A stretch of DNA of 64,000 nt from Alkalihalobacillus sp. CinArs1 (GCF_947387515.1 NZ_CANDOB010000002.1:124001-188000); one strand, 5' to 3'; positions 35,858 to 45,861 are shown, counted from the stretch's first letter. The notes: a model not told the origin generated them from the letters alone. Translations and numbers: made by a program.

Positions 35858-38266
35858 ATGAAACATCAACTTATAACAGGAATAACGGCACTCGGTTTGT
35901 TAGCTGCACCAATGGTTGGTTCAGCTAATACCCATGGAAGCGACAAGGTTCATACTGCTGAAAACTATGAGGAGAAAGATGGTAGTCTTTTCAATAGTGA
36001 AAACTACGATTTTGTGAAGTATTCGAAGATCGGTGATAAGCTTCAAGACATTCAAAAGAAAAGTAATCGAATGACGATCGAGACATCTTCTGAATCTTCC
36101 GATGGTCATGAACTATTCGTCGTAACCATCTCTGATCCAACTACGAAAGGGAAATATGGCTATCAGAAAGCGTTAAGAAAGAAAATGTTCAACAACCCTG
36201 AAAAAGCGGAGAAGTTCATTGAGAAACACCCTGACTTCAAAGTTCCCGTGATGATCAACGGTTCCATACACGGTACAGAATTTGTAGGGACGGATGCTTC
36301 TCTTCAATTGATCGAACGATTCGCTACAGCAAACGATGAAAAAACGAAAGAGCTACTAGAAAATCATATCCTTATCTTCAACGTTGTCCAAAATCCTGAC
36401 GGACGCATCGATGCGACGCGTTTTAACGGAAATGGCTTTGATTTAAATCGTGACTTTATCACACAGTCTCAGCCTGAAACGAGGCATACCGTCGACTTGA
36501 TCAAAGAATGGAACCCAATGGTGTTCCTTGATCTTCATGGTTATATCAAATCATTTGGAGGTCCAGATCATCCCGGATTGATCGAGCCATGTACACCGCC
36601 GCACAATCCAAACTATGAATATGATCTTTATTCAAAGTGGGCGCTTGATCAAGCAGAAGCGATGGAAGGAAAGATTGTAGATAATCGCGAGGCGTACAAA
36701 AACACGAACGTTGAACAATCGAATGTTGATTATCAATCGATGACAGGTACATATATTCCTCAGCGAGATGACGAAGCCGGATGGGATGATTATCCACCGA
36801 TCTTCACGCCGATGTATGCGATGTACCATGGTGCATATGGCTTCACGCTTGAAGCTCCAACGAACGATTGGGACGGAGTTAAATGGCATTATGATGCAGT
36901 GATGGGCGCACTTGAATTCTCAAACGACAATAAAAAAGATATGATCAAAGATCAGATTGAAGTGTTCAAGAGGGGCATTCAATTCGATCATCCTTATCAT
37001 AAGGAAGGATTCTTCCCTAAAGCGTATATCCTGCCTGTAGACGAGAAAGATCCGACAGCTACGGAAAAAGCAGTAAAGCATTTAGAGTTTAACGACATCA
37101 CCGTATCCGAGGCGAAGAAAGACTTTGAATACGATGGAGAGACCTATCCAGCAGGTACGTACGTTGTGGATATGAGTCAAGCAAAAGCTGGACTTGCGAA
37201 CACGATGCTTTGGGATGGGGAAGATATTACCGACATCACCCCTGCTATGTATGATATTTCCGCATGGAATTTACCTGAACTATGGGGCTTTGAAGCAGTT
37301 GAAGTTCGTGCTGAAAGTGATTTTGATGTGAAGGTAAAAGACGTCAACAAGGTGAACTCTGCTGGCGTACTCGTTGGCGACGGACCCTACGTGATTCCTA
37401 ACTCATCGGTCAAAGCTGTTCATCTAGCAAACACGCTGATCGAAGCCGGGTACGATATAAGAAGAGGGGGTGAGGGCGAATACTATATCCAATCTGAATC
37501 AACGCCAGAGCTGAAAAAGCTTGTGAAGGAATCCGGCATTCAAGTTGTGAGTAATGAGGCAATCTCAGGTGACGTGCTGACGTCTCAGAATGTGACAATC
37601 TTAAAAGATGGCGGGATAAGTAAATCCCAATCTCATGCAGGAACGCTAGCAGCACTCGAGCGATTAGGGTATAACGTCGAGGAGATCACACCAAAACAGT
37701 TAGCTGAACAAGGCTTGAGTGAGCAGACGGATGTTTTTATTTATAGTGGTACATCTAGGATGTTATCTTATGATCTTTCAAAAGCAAACGCAGCGTTCGG
37801 ACTCGAAAACGAACGTCAGCTGGAATCTTTAAAAGCGAATCTCAACGATTTTGTTGATCGAGGTGGAAAGTATATTGCAGTTGGTGCAGGAGCATCACAA
37901 TCTACGAAGAAGCTAGGATTAACGGATGTAACGGTTCATACCGGCGGCTACAACAGCAATGGAATCGTTCGTGTTGATTATAACGCCACACCATTAACAG
38001 CAGGCTATGAATCAACGGACTACGGTTTTGTTTATCAACCCGTCTGGTACACAGATGTTGAAGTCGCAGATGTTCATGCTTCATTCGTAAACAACAGCGA
38101 ATTCTTTGTTGCGGGGCACTGGGAAGAACGAGATCCTGCACAGGGTAAACCTGTACTCGTAAAAGAAAAAGATGAAGATGTCACGTTGATTGGAATTGAA
38201 GCAGGGTTCCGTGATCATACTGATGATCTCTATCGTCTTCTTTCAAATGCAATCTATAGTAAATAA
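35858..38266 (+). CDS. Secreted M14-family zinc carboxypeptidase
   Basis: An 802-residue exported metallopeptidase. The signal peptide is MKHQLITGITALGLLAAPMVGSA with cleavage near residue 23. The M14 zinc ligands are HGTE (in NGSIHGTEFVGTD, about residues 131-134) and the His of VFLDLHGYIKS (about 227). NPDGRIDATRFNGNGFDLNRD holds the Arg and Asn substrate-binding pair, and FTLEAPTNDWDG probably contains the catalytic Glu (about 331). The C-terminal 400 residues include a Rossmann-like region (VLVGDGPYVIPNSS, IYSGTSRMLS), as in long Bacillus M14 enzymes. Likely role is degrading extracellular peptides or wall peptides. It has GGAGG before the ATG and a strong terminator. Confidence 0.9.
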   Translation: MKHQLITGITALGLLAAPMVGSANTHGSDKVHTAENYEEKDGSLFNSENYDFVKYSKIGDKLQDIQKKSNRMTIETSSESSDGHELFVVTISDPTTKGKYGYQKALRKKMFNNPEKAEKFIEKHPDFKVPVMINGSIHGTEFVGTDASLQLIERFATANDEKTKELLENHILIFNVVQNPDGRIDATRFNGNGFDLNRDFITQSQPETRHTVDLIKEWNPMVFLDLHGYIKSFGGPDHPGLIEPCTPPHNPNYEYDLYSKWALDQAEAMEGKIVDNREAYKNTNVEQSNVDYQSMTGTYIPQRDDEAGWDDYPPIFTPMYAMYHGAYGFTLEAPTNDWDGVKWHYDAVMGALEFSNDNKKDMIKDQIEVFKRGIQFDHPYHKEGFFPKAYILPVDEKDPTATEKAVKHLEFNDITVSEAKKDFEYDGETYPAGTYVVDMSQAKAGLANTMLWDGEDITDITPAMYDISAWNLPELWGFEAVEVRAESDFDVKVKDVNKVNSAGVLVGDGPYVIPNSSVKAVHLANTLIEAGYDIRRGGEGEYYIQSESTPELKKLVKESGIQVVSNEAISGDVLTSQNVTILKDGGISKSQSHAGTLAALERLGYNVEEITPKQLAEQGLSEQTDVFIYSGTSRMLSYDLSKANAAFGLENERQLESLKANLNDFVDRGGKYIAVGAGASQSTKKLGLTDVTVHTGGYNSNGIVRVDYNATPLTAGYESTDYGFVYQPVWYTDVEVADVHASFVNNSEFFVAGHWEERDPAQGKPVLVKEKDEDVTLIGIEAGFRDHTDDLYRLLSNAIYSK

Positions 38267-38270
38267 AGGT

Positions 38271-38303
38271 GAAAAGCTGACCTAGCGAAGGTCAGCTTTT
38301 CTT
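38271..38303 (+). terminator. Terminator of the M14 gene
   Basis: Perfect 12-bp stem GAAAAGCTGACC/GGTCAGCTTTTC. Confidence 0.85.
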
Positions 38304-38485
38304 CTTGTAAAGAAAAATTTTACAGATTAGACGTGCGAAGCAACTGAATGACCGTCAATAGTCCTATACATAAAAGATAATGGTAGTTCTAAGTAATTAT
38401 TTTCCAATTAAATCCTTTATATGTAAAGCAAACGTGCTATTATTTAAATTATCAAATAATTTAGAAAAAAATGGAGGTCGTTAGG

Positions 38486-39898
38486 TTGAACAAGAAGTAC
38501 ATAGTAAACTCGGCACTATCTGGAGCGCTGGCTTTTTCAATGATTCTTCCCGGACACGTCTTTGCCCATGATGAAATCGGCGATGTAAATATTGAGAAAG
38601 GTGAGCGAGCGAATTACCAGGATGTGGCGGCACCAGTGATGGAAGGTAGTAAGAACCTGAAGTTTTTAAAAGAAGTTGCAGCACCCGAGATGGATATTGT
38701 ACGTGAAGATGGCAAGCAAAATTCGTTTGCTGATGTCTACGCGCACAAAGGGTACGCTTATGTAGGTACGCATGTACGAAATGGCGGGAACGGGGGAGTT
38801 CGCGTTTTCGATATGAAAGACCCTGCAAACCCTGAAGAAGTAGCTGTGTTTGCGAATGATGATATTCCAGGAACATGGCAAGAGAAAGTGATTGTAAAGT
38901 CGATTCACACTCCAGATTTTAAGGGGGATTTAGCGGTTGTTTCAGTTCAGCAGCTAGATAAAAACAACCCAGACTCTAAAGGTGGCTTCTTACTGTATGA
39001 TGTCACAGCACCTGACGAGCCTAAGAAGTTAGGATTTTGGGAAGTGACGAAAAAGACGAGAGGTACGCACGAGTTGTACTTAACGACGCAGGGGAACCGT
39101 GCGGTCGTTGTGGCAGCTAACCCTTATGCTGATTACTTCAGTCACGGGGAAGAAAAGGACTTTCAGATCGTTGACGTAACAGATCCTACAAATCCTGAAA
39201 CACTCTGGCAGTTTGATCCAAGAACGCTTCCGGAAGTAGCAGATGACTTCAATGGCTACCACTGGAATTCACCAGATGGAAAAACAAGGCCGCTCTTTAA
39301 TCACAGTACGATGGTTGATGAGACTGGGAAATATGCGTATGTATCGATGTGGGATCTTGGTACGGTTCTCTTTGATATCTCTAACCCATCTGAGCCAGAA
39401 TACCTTGGCAGGACTGACTTTGCCTCTGATCAGCAAGGATCTGCTCACTCTGCTACACTCGCGAAAGGCGGTACGATTTTAATCGAAACGCGTGAAGTAT
39501 ACGATCCTGTAAAAGATGGATATGAAGAAGCTTATGGATATACACGTATTTTCGATATTAAAGATAAAACGAACCCGAAGCTGTTGAGCGAATTTAAAAC
39601 AGAATTAACATATGATATCGAAGAAGAAAACAATGTCACGTTCTCAAAGACGGTTCACGATCCGAAAGTACGTGGAAATACCCTTTATCTTTCCCATTAT
39701 GCAGGAGGGGTTATAGCAGTAGATATCACGAATCCTTCTGAACCGAAAGAAGTTGCACGATATACGCCGGAGCGATCCGATGTGTGGGGTGTCTTCGTGG
39801 ATAGAAACTACATTCTAGCATCTGATATCGGAAGTGGATTAAAGGTGCTTCAAACAAAAGGGAATGAACAAAAGAATCAATCGGTACCACAATCCTAA
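38486..39898 (+). CDS. Secreted LVIVD-repeat beta-propeller protein
   Basis: About 470 residues with an N-terminal signal peptide (IVNSALSGALAFSMILPGHVFA). The mature part has repeated units with a VRVFDM/LLYDV/FQIVDV/VLFDIS/RIFDIK/IAVDIT strand followed by DPANPEEVA, DPTNPETLW, NPSEPEYLG, DKTNPKLLS and NPSEPKEVA, the LVIVD repeat pattern of a bacterial propeller. At least six copies are visible. The family is exported and non-enzymatic; a scaffold or adhesion role is possible. The TTG at 38486 is used, eight bases after GGAGG. It follows the M14 gene and both are exported, but a terminator separates them. Ends in its own terminator. Confidence 0.87.
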   Translation: MNKKYIVNSALSGALAFSMILPGHVFAHDEIGDVNIEKGERANYQDVAAPVMEGSKNLKFLKEVAAPEMDIVREDGKQNSFADVYAHKGYAYVGTHVRNGGNGGVRVFDMKDPANPEEVAVFANDDIPGTWQEKVIVKSIHTPDFKGDLAVVSVQQLDKNNPDSKGGFLLYDVTAPDEPKKLGFWEVTKKTRGTHELYLTTQGNRAVVVAANPYADYFSHGEEKDFQIVDVTDPTNPETLWQFDPRTLPEVADDFNGYHWNSPDGKTRPLFNHSTMVDETGKYAYVSMWDLGTVLFDISNPSEPEYLGRTDFASDQQGSAHSATLAKGGTILIETREVYDPVKDGYEEAYGYTRIFDIKDKTNPKLLSEFKTELTYDIEEENNVTFSKTVHDPKVRGNTLYLSHYAGGVIAVDITNPSEPKEVARYTPERSDVWGVFVDRNYILASDIGSGLKVLQTKGNEQKNQSVPQS

Positions 39899-39908
39899 AC
39901 CAACAAGT

Positions 39909-39941
39909 AAGGGAACTTCCAACTAAGGAAGTTCCCTTTTT
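39909..39941. terminator. Bidirectional terminator between LVIVD gene and SDR
   Basis: AAGGGAACTTCC/GGAAGTTCCCTT stem followed by T-run, between converging genes. Confidence 0.85.
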
Positions 39942-39942
39942 C

Positions 39943-40665
39943 TTAAAATGGATTTGTTGCCCATTGCAGCGACTGTTTAATAAACATACGAGGGTGCAGT
40001 TTCAATTGACCTACCATATACTCAGCAAGGTCTTCAGGCTGCATATACTTTTCTTTATCATTTTTATCAGAATCGCCTCCAAAGGCGAGCTCCGTTGCGA
40101 CAAGGCTTGGGTTTAAGGTGAAGACACGAATGTTGTTTCGTCTCACTTCCTGCATAAGTGCTTCCGTCATGCCCTGGATCGCAAATTTGGATGCATTATA
40201 AGCACTCGAACCTGCCGTCCCTTTCAATCCACTACTCGATGAGATGTTGATGATGTCTCCAGCGTCCTTTTCAATCATCTGCGGCAGGACTGCTCGAGTA
40301 ACGTGATATGTACCGTACACGTTCACTTCGATCGCACGCTTCCATTCTTCTGGTTCAAGTTCTAAGAAAGATCCGTAGACCCCAATCCCAGCATTGTTGA
40401 TCAGGATGTCAGTGAAGCCTAATTCATCGTGTAATTTCTTTACCGCATATTCGACTTCCTCAAGATTCGCGATATCAGCAGGTGCGACCACTGCTTTTAC
40501 CCCGTAAGATGCAGCTTCTTTTGCTACTTCGTTAAGCTTACTTTCTGTACGAGCGATCAATCCAAGGTTTACGCCCTCTTTTGCGAGTTCAAGTGCAGTT
40601 GAACGTCCAATACCGCTTCCTGCACCAGTTACGATTGCCGTTTTTCTTTTGATCTGTTGTCCCAT
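39943..40665 (-). CDS. Short-chain dehydrogenase (FabG-like 3-ketoacyl reductase family)
   Basis: A 240-residue classical SDR. Cofactor motif [11 protein letters not shown] near residue 12, NNAGIGVYG (about 85), catalytic Ser in [10 protein letters not shown] (about 138) and YNASKFA (YxxxK, about 151-155) are all present. [14 protein letters not shown] is the loop after the active site. It resembles Bacillus YqjQ/FabG-like general reductases and need not take part in fatty acid synthesis. The ATG at 40665 is chosen, with AGAGG upstream; an ATG 12 bases earlier is too close to that site. The aldehyde dehydrogenase gene diverges from it, which may reflect related metabolism. Confidence 0.9.
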   Translation of the reverse strand: MGQQIKRKTAIVTGAGSGIGRSTALELAKEGVNLGLIARTESKLNEVAKEAASYGVKAVVAPADIANLEEVEYAVKKLHDELGFTDILINNAGIGVYGSFLELEPEEWKRAIEVNVYGTYHVTRAVLPQMIEKDAGDIINISSSSGLKGTAGSSAYNASKFAIQGMTEALMQEVRRNNIRVFTLNPSLVATELAFGGDSDKNDKEKYMQPEDLAEYMVGQLKLHPRMFIKQSLQWATNPF

Positions 40666-40866
40666 TTCATACACCATCCTCTCAAGGTTTGCCTACCTTT
40701 AAGTGTAAAGTTAGAAACGGAGAGAAGCAAAGAAAAGGGTTTCATTAGATTGAAAAACATCATGATGTTTGAAGTCAGCTGTGAGCGGAAACAGTCACTA
40801 TGTACACGGAAAAGAGAAAATATGGAAATGAAAAGAATTAAAATTGACCAAAGGAGTTTTTACATC

Positions 40867-42291
40867 ATGCGTAACCATTTAAAACATTACATTAACGGTG
40901 AATGGGTCGAATCAACCGGTTCGGAAACACACGAGGTGATCAACCCTGCAACGGAAGAAGTGATCGGAAAGATCAGCTTAGGAACAAAGGAAGACCTTGA
41001 TAAAGCGGTAGCTGCCGCACGAGCAGCATTTCCAACATTCTCTCAAACAAGTAGAGAAGAACGTGTTGAGATGTTAGAAAAAATCGCAGAAGAATATGCG
41101 AATCGAAAAGAAGAAATCATCGACGTGATTACGGAGGAACTTGGCTCACCTCGTAAGATTTCAGAGAACGTTCATTACAACATGGGCTACAATCACTTTT
41201 CAGAAGCTGCGAGAGTCTTGAAAGACTTTACGTTCTCCGAAGATCGAGGCGATCATACTGTGGTTAAAGAACCTGTGGGCGTCAGCGGTCTGATCACACC
41301 GTGGAACTTCCCGACGAATCAGACCTCTACGAAGATCGCGAGTGCGTTCGCTGCAGGAAGCCCGGTCGTACTGAAGCCTGCTGAACTAACGCCTTTTGCG
41401 GCGATTATCTTAACTGAAATCTTTGACAAAGTCGGCGTCCCGAAAGGCGTCTTCAATCTAGTAAATGGTACGGGTGAAACGATTGGTGATGGCATCAGCT
41501 CTCATCCAGATATCGACTTTGTTTCCTTTACAGGTTCAGCTGCTGTAGGTGAGAAAGTTATGAAAAACGCATCAGAAACCATTAAGAATGTTGCACTTGA
41601 ACTCGGAGGTAAATCTCCACTTATCGTTCTAGACGATGCAGATGTTGAAAAAGCAGCAAAAGCTGCCGTCAGTCACATCGCAACGAATACCGGACAGGTT
41701 TGTTCCGCGGCAACAAGAACGCTCATTCCTGCTTCTATGAAAGAAGAGTTTGAAGAAGCGTTGAAACGTGTGCTGCCGAAGTTCCCAGTTGGTGATCCAC
41801 AAGGTGATAACTATGTAGGGCCGCTCGTTTCAGAGAAACAATGGAACACGGTTCAATCCTATATCCAAAAAGGCATTGATGAAGGGGCTACATTGCTCGC
41901 TGGAGGTACAGGAAAGCCAGAAGGTCTCGATAAAGGCTTTTACGCGAAACCAACCATTTTTACAGACGTAAAAAATGATATGGTCATTGCGCAAGAAGAA
42001 ATCTTTGGTCCAGTAATGTGCGTCTTAACATATGAAACGATCGACGAAGCAATTGAAATTGCGAATGAGACGGTATATGGACTAGCAGGCTATGTATTCG
42101 GTAATGACAAAGACACCCTTCGTAAGGTGGCAACAAGTATCCGCGCTGGTCGAATCAAGGTTAATAATGCAGAACTCGACCCTGCAGCACCATTCGGCGG
42201 ATACAAGCAGTCAGGAATCGGCCGCGAATGGGGCGATTATGGTATAGAAGAATATCTAGAGAAAAAAGCGATTCTTGGGTACCCTGCTTAA
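40867..42291 (+). CDS. NAD(P)-dependent aldehyde dehydrogenase
   Basis: A 474-residue ALDH. Start region [18 protein letters not shown] is typical; cofactor region [21 protein letters not shown], general base Glu in [16 protein letters not shown] (about residue 245) and nucleophile Cys in [11 protein letters not shown] (about 279) are all present. [12 protein letters not shown] and [15 protein letters not shown] close the domain. It is closest by eye to Bacillus YfmT/DhaS-like ALDHs, with unknown substrate. The ATG at 40867 has AAAGGAG ten bases upstream; the frame extends much further upstream but without a ribosome binding site. Monocistronic with terminator. Confidence 0.93.
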   Translation: MRNHLKHYINGEWVESTGSETHEVINPATEEVIGKISLGTKEDLDKAVAAARAAFPTFSQTSREERVEMLEKIAEEYANRKEEIIDVITEELGSPRKISENVHYNMGYNHFSEAARVLKDFTFSEDRGDHTVVKEPVGVSGLITPWNFPTNQTSTKIASAFAAGSPVVLKPAELTPFAAIILTEIFDKVGVPKGVFNLVNGTGETIGDGISSHPDIDFVSFTGSAAVGEKVMKNASETIKNVALELGGKSPLIVLDDADVEKAAKAAVSHIATNTGQVCSAATRTLIPASMKEEFEEALKRVLPKFPVGDPQGDNYVGPLVSEKQWNTVQSYIQKGIDEGATLLAGGTGKPEGLDKGFYAKPTIFTDVKNDMVIAQEEIFGPVMCVLTYETIDEAIEIANETVYGLAGYVFGNDKDTLRKVATSIRAGRIKVNNAELDPAAPFGGYKQSGIGREWGDYGIEEYLEKKAILGYPA

Positions 42292-42308
42292 AGTGAAAAC
42301 GGTAATAA

Positions 42309-42342
42309 GAGGTCAGCTGCTTCATGCAGCTGATCTTTTTTT
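42309..42342 (+). terminator. Terminator of the aldehyde dehydrogenase gene
   Basis: GGTCAGCTGC/GCAGCTGATC stem with a long T-run. Confidence 0.82.
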
Positions 42343-42440
42343 ATGACGATAAAGAGAGCGTTCTAAAAGGAGAGAACATACATAGGTATTTACCTTGAAG
42401 AATAAACTGATTTGCGGAGCGCGCTAAGGGGGGGAGATCG

Positions 42441-43418
42441 ATGAAAGCAGTGGTTTGTGAAAGATACGGGGCACCAGACGTTCTTCAGTTGAAAGAGGTT
42501 GAGAAACCGGTTATAGCGGATAATGAGGTGTTGATCAAGGTTCACGCCACAACTGTTTCTTCAGGCGATGCACGAATCCGTCGTGGAACGAGGGAGTCGT
42601 TACCATTCTGGCCAATTTCAAAAATGGCCATCGGATTTCATAAACCAAGGAAACCAATATTAGGGATGGACTTTGCGGGAGAAATCGTCGAGGTGGGAAA
42701 TGAAGTGAAGCGGTTTAAGATCGGTGACCATGTCTTCGGATTCTGTGGACAGGGAACGTATGCTGAATACATTCGTCTATTTGAGGAAGGTCCGCTCACA
42801 CACAAACCACCCAGCATGACCTTTGAAGAAGCTGCGTCTATTCCGTTTGGAGGATGTTCGGCGCTAGATTTTCTAAGGAAAGGGAAGATTACTAGCGGAC
42901 AAAATGTTTTAATCTACGGTGCATCTGGTAGTTTAGGAACGTATGCTGTTCAGCTTGCAAAGTATTTTGGTGCAGACGTGACAGCGGTCTGCAGCTCTAC
43001 GAACGTTGAGTTGGTGAAGTCTCTTGGTGCAGATGCAGTAATCGATTATACGAAAGAAGACTTTGTTGAGCGTGGAGAGAGGTATGATATCATCTTTGAT
43101 ACCGTAGGAAAAACGACTTTCTCACGGGTTAAAGACGCTCTTAAACAGAATGGTTTATATGTATTAGCTGTGTTTCACTATCGAGAAATCTTTCAGATGA
43201 TCTGGACTTCAAAAATAGGCAGTAAGAAAGTGATCGGCGGGATAACGGACGAAAACGTGGATGATTTACGTTTTTTGAAGAAATTAATTGAAAAAGGGAA
43301 ACTAAAAGTGGTCATCGATCGATGTTACCCAATCCATCAAATTGCTGAAGCACATGAATATGTAGAGCAGGGGCACAAGAAGGGAAATGTGGTTATGAAG
43401 TGGGAAGAACGGTCGTAG
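42441..43418 (+). CDS. Quinone oxidoreductase-like MDR enzyme (zinc-free)
   Basis: A 325-residue NAD(P)-dependent medium-chain dehydrogenase. The GroES-like N-terminal half includes VLIKVHATTVSSGDARIRRG and PILGMDFAGEIVEVGNEV. The Rossmann half starts ILIYGASGSLGTYAVQLAKYFGADVTAV (GxSGxxG form) and contains GADAVIDYTKEDF. The cysteines of structural zinc-binding alcohol dehydrogenases are absent, so it belongs with quinone/enone reductases. GGGGGGAGA precedes the ATG. It lies 94 bp before the N-demethylase gene and could provide reduction of a product, but a common transcript is not shown. Confidence 0.88.
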   Translation: MKAVVCERYGAPDVLQLKEVEKPVIADNEVLIKVHATTVSSGDARIRRGTRESLPFWPISKMAIGFHKPRKPILGMDFAGEIVEVGNEVKRFKIGDHVFGFCGQGTYAEYIRLFEEGPLTHKPPSMTFEEAASIPFGGCSALDFLRKGKITSGQNVLIYGASGSLGTYAVQLAKYFGADVTAVCSSTNVELVKSLGADAVIDYTKEDFVERGERYDIIFDTVGKTTFSRVKDALKQNGLYVLAVFHYREIFQMIWTSKIGSKKVIGGITDENVDDLRFLKKLIEKGKLKVVIDRCYPIHQIAEAHEYVEQGHKKGNVVMKWEERS

Positions 43419-43512
43419 CGATGCTGCGGCTTTTTTGCATACCGCTAATGGAGGAAAACAGCGCGTCATTATGGAAGTTAGTCACTATCTACAAAAATGG
43501 CAGGTGTTCAGA

Positions 43513-44457
43513 ATGTCTAGTAAGGTAGAATTTCCGTTTCCATTTACGTCTGATCACTATGAATACACAAATAATTCCTCTCCTCTCATTCCAGCGCGAA
43601 CCGTGACAGTTTCGAGTAATTATGTAGAAGAAGTTCGGTTGAAACGAAAGCTTCTTGAAGAAAACCACGAGCGTTGCTATCGCTCCTTACCTATTTCGCT
43701 AGAGTCACAGTGGGAAACCCTTTTGCTCGTTTTCAGAGAATTAGCTACGTACGAACCTGAGCACTTTTCCTTTAAACGGAGAGGGAACACATACGTATTT
43801 ACTAATCACTTGCTTCAAGAGGAAGAAACGTTTGTTTATCGAGATCATTCTTCAATAGACTTCGAGCCCCTGGATCTAGTAGGTCGCCACGTGCAGGAGG
43901 ATCTTATCGTGATGGGTGATAGGCATGATGGATTGTTTTTAGAAGCTGGACAGCTATGCTTTCCTTCGAATTGGTCGTTAACGTTCGTGCTTGGAATGGA
44001 GTTTAAGACGATTCATACGCCAGTTCCAGCGATAGCGGAATTCATAGAAAAAGTAGAACGGTTCATCACGAGAATACGTCCAAACACAGCATGGGAACGT
44101 AAGAATTGGTCCATTACCATTTCACATAAACTCGATACGCCGCTTGAAACGTATTCCGATTGGGGAAAGCTTCGATATCACGTAACGAAAGAAAATGCAG
44201 GTGAATTGGTGAATTTACGTGTCGAGGTACAGCGATTATTTCGATTACCAGTAACAAACGATATCTTGTTTTCAATTCATACGTACCTGCTTCCACTAAA
44301 CGAATTAGTGGCGAACGATGATTGGCTGAAGAAGTTTTATACGAACGTAAAGACACTTCCACAGGAACTCGCTGACTATAAAGGCATTTCTCTGTATAAG
44401 CCTGAGTTGTTGGGGTTCCTTGAGAAGGCTTTGAAAAGAAGGAAGATTGAACGATGA
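43513..44457 (+). CDS. Heme-dependent oxidative N-demethylase-like protein (DUF3445)
   Basis: Probable catalytic subunit that removes methyl groups from secondary amines as formaldehyde using heme and O2. The 314 residues show the DUF3445 pattern: FPFPFTSDHYEYTNNSSPL at the N-terminus, VGRHVQEDLIVM, GQLCFPSNWS (about residue 160), ITIS near FITRIRPNTAWERKNWSI, and VRVEVQRLFRLPVTNDILFSIHTYL (LRVExQtLxRLP...), which is the family signature. The start at 43513 is set by AGGTG six bases upstream. It overlaps the next gene by 4 bp. A small Cys-rich subunit and a flavin/ferredoxin reductase follow, the same three-part set as the dimethylamine monooxygenase DmmABC of proteobacteria. Substrate here is inferred. 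Confidence 0.85.
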   Translation: MSSKVEFPFPFTSDHYEYTNNSSPLIPARTVTVSSNYVEEVRLKRKLLEENHERCYRSLPISLESQWETLLLVFRELATYEPEHFSFKRRGNTYVFTNHLLQEEETFVYRDHSSIDFEPLDLVGRHVQEDLIVMGDRHDGLFLEAGQLCFPSNWSLTFVLGMEFKTIHTPVPAIAEFIEKVERFITRIRPNTAWERKNWSITISHKLDTPLETYSDWGKLRYHVTKENAGELVNLRVEVQRLFRLPVTNDILFSIHTYLLPLNELVANDDWLKKFYTNVKTLPQELADYKGISLYKPELLGFLEKALKRRKIER

Positions 44458-44897
44458 AGAAAGCGCTGAAAACGTATCGTCATGTGTTGATTATTTCAGA
44501 TCATGTTCATAGGGAAAGAGCAAAGTGCAAGCAGCGAGAATTACAAAATAGAGATAGATTTGTTCAGCTTAAGGTAATCAGTCAGCTTGGTGATGGGACA
44601 GTAGAAGCGTTGTTATCTGAACAGCCTATAGGGAGCGCGCTCATCCTTTGCGGGGAAGGAGCGCTAGAAACGGAGCGAGTGGCGGTTTCGTTAGGCTATG
44701 CAAGGAATGATATATACATAGAAACACAACAACAGATGAGGGCTTTTTGTTCGCAGTGTCATCACATTACGAGTCTAGTGACTCATGAGAGGTTTGTTTG
44801 TGAAAACTGTCGGAATCAGCTTGAACCTTCAGAGCATTATTCATCGTATCATAGAGCACATCTCGCTTATCCTGTATTCATAGAATCTGACGATTAA
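44454..44897 (+). CDS. DmmA-like small subunit with C-terminal four-Cys motif
   Basis: A 147-residue protein translated from an ATGA overlap with the N-demethylase gene. The N-terminal part is alpha/beta (TYRHVLIISDHVHRERAKCKQREL, IGSALILCGEGALETERVAVSLGY). The C-terminus has CSQCHHIT and CENCRNQL, about 18 residues apart, a four-Cys zinc-ribbon or iron-binding site, followed by ELEPSEHYSSYH-like sequence. Size and Cys arrangement match the subunit described as dimethylamine monooxygenase DmmA family in other bacteria. It probably mediates assembly or electron transfer between reductase and heme subunit; that is inference. Confidence 0.75.
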   Translation: MKKALKTYRHVLIISDHVHRERAKCKQRELQNRDRFVQLKVISQLGDGTVEALLSEQPIGSALILCGEGALETERVAVSLGYARNDIYIETQQQMRAFCSQCHHITSLVTHERFVCENCRNQLEPSEHYSSYHRAHLAYPVFIESDD

Positions 44898-44909
44898 AGG
44901 ATGAAGAAA

Positions 44910-45857
44910 ATGAAGGATCGGTATCAAGTAAAAGTGGAGCAAATCAAACAAGTAACACCTCAGATAAAAGCATTCACACTTTCTTCTGAAACAGCCGTGG
45001 ATCCGTTTGGTGCTGGTGCTCATCTCACGCTGCATCTCCCGATGGGCGATCGTCAGTATTCTCTCATCAATAATCCTCTGGAAATGACAAATGACTATCA
45101 GATCGCTGTAAAAAAAGTAAGTGCTAACGGTGGTTCTCATTATCTTCATGAACACCTTGAAGTAGGTGATAGCGTTCTAGTTTCAGGGCCTGACAATTAC
45201 TTTCCTGTTCATCTAGAAGCACAGCACGTTATCTTTTTCGCTGCAGGAATTGGCATCACCCCTTTTCTATCAATGATGCCTTACTTATCCACACTGGGGA
45301 AAACGTTTGAGCTTCACTATGCGGTGAAAAATGTTGAAAGTTGTCCATTTTATGAGGAACTTTTGAAGTACACTGAACAAGTTTTCTTTTACAGTGGTTC
45401 TCGTGAGGAAAAAAAGAAGCAGGTAAGAGAGGCGTTAGAAAACAGGAAGATTGGGACTCATGTATATGTGTGTGGTCCTGAAACCTTTATGGAAATGGTA
45501 GTGGATACAACTAGAGAGCTCCGTTTTCCATCTCGCGTTGTGCATGAAGAGCGATTTAGACCTGCAGCTAAGATTAGAAATCCTAAGCCGTTTCGCGTGA
45601 CGGTTAATGGAGGAGATGAGCTTCTTGTGAAAGAAAATGAAAGTTTGTTAGAGAGGCTTCTAGACGAAGGATATCCGGTTTCTTATGCCTGTAGAATGGG
45701 GATATGTGGATCATGCGAAGTTACTGTATGTGGAGGGGAAGTCATCCACAGCGATACTTTTTTAACGGAGAAAGAAAAGGAGAATAAGATGCTATCGTGC
45801 GTCTCTAGAGGAGTTGGGGAGATCGCGATTAACGTTGTGGAAACGAATTCCATGTAA
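44910..45857 (+). CDS. PDR/VanB-type reductase: flavin, NAD(P)H and C-terminal [2Fe-2S] ferredoxin domains
   Basis: Electron supply for an oxygenase, 315 residues. Flavin-binding RQYSLINNPL near residue 50 (RxYSL), NAD-binding FAAGIGITPFLSMMPYL near 110 and VYVCGPETFMEMV near 190. The ferredoxin domain has CRMGICGSCEVTVCGGEV near 270 plus a fourth Cys in MLSCVSRG, giving CxxxxCxxC...C. This is the phthalate dioxygenase reductase/VanB arrangement and pairs with the heme N-demethylase just upstream. The ATG at 44910 lies after AAAGG at correct spacing; the ATG at 44901 abuts that site. Identification as reductase is secure; partner is inferred from the operon. Confidence 0.92.
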   Translation: MKDRYQVKVEQIKQVTPQIKAFTLSSETAVDPFGAGAHLTLHLPMGDRQYSLINNPLEMTNDYQIAVKKVSANGGSHYLHEHLEVGDSVLVSGPDNYFPVHLEAQHVIFFAAGIGITPFLSMMPYLSTLGKTFELHYAVKNVESCPFYEELLKYTEQVFFYSGSREEKKKQVREALENRKIGTHVYVCGPETFMEMVVDTTRELRFPSRVVHEERFRPAAKIRNPKPFRVTVNGGDELLVKENESLLERLLDEGYPVSYACRMGICGSCEVTVCGGEVIHSDTFLTEKEKENKMLSCVSRGVGEIAINVVETNSM

Positions 45858-45861
45858 ATTG

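Noticed and set aside
40751-40768. AAACATCATGATGTTT palindrome upstream of the aldehyde dehydrogenase
   Set aside because: Short AT-rich palindrome without second copy or promoter context; too weak to call an operator.
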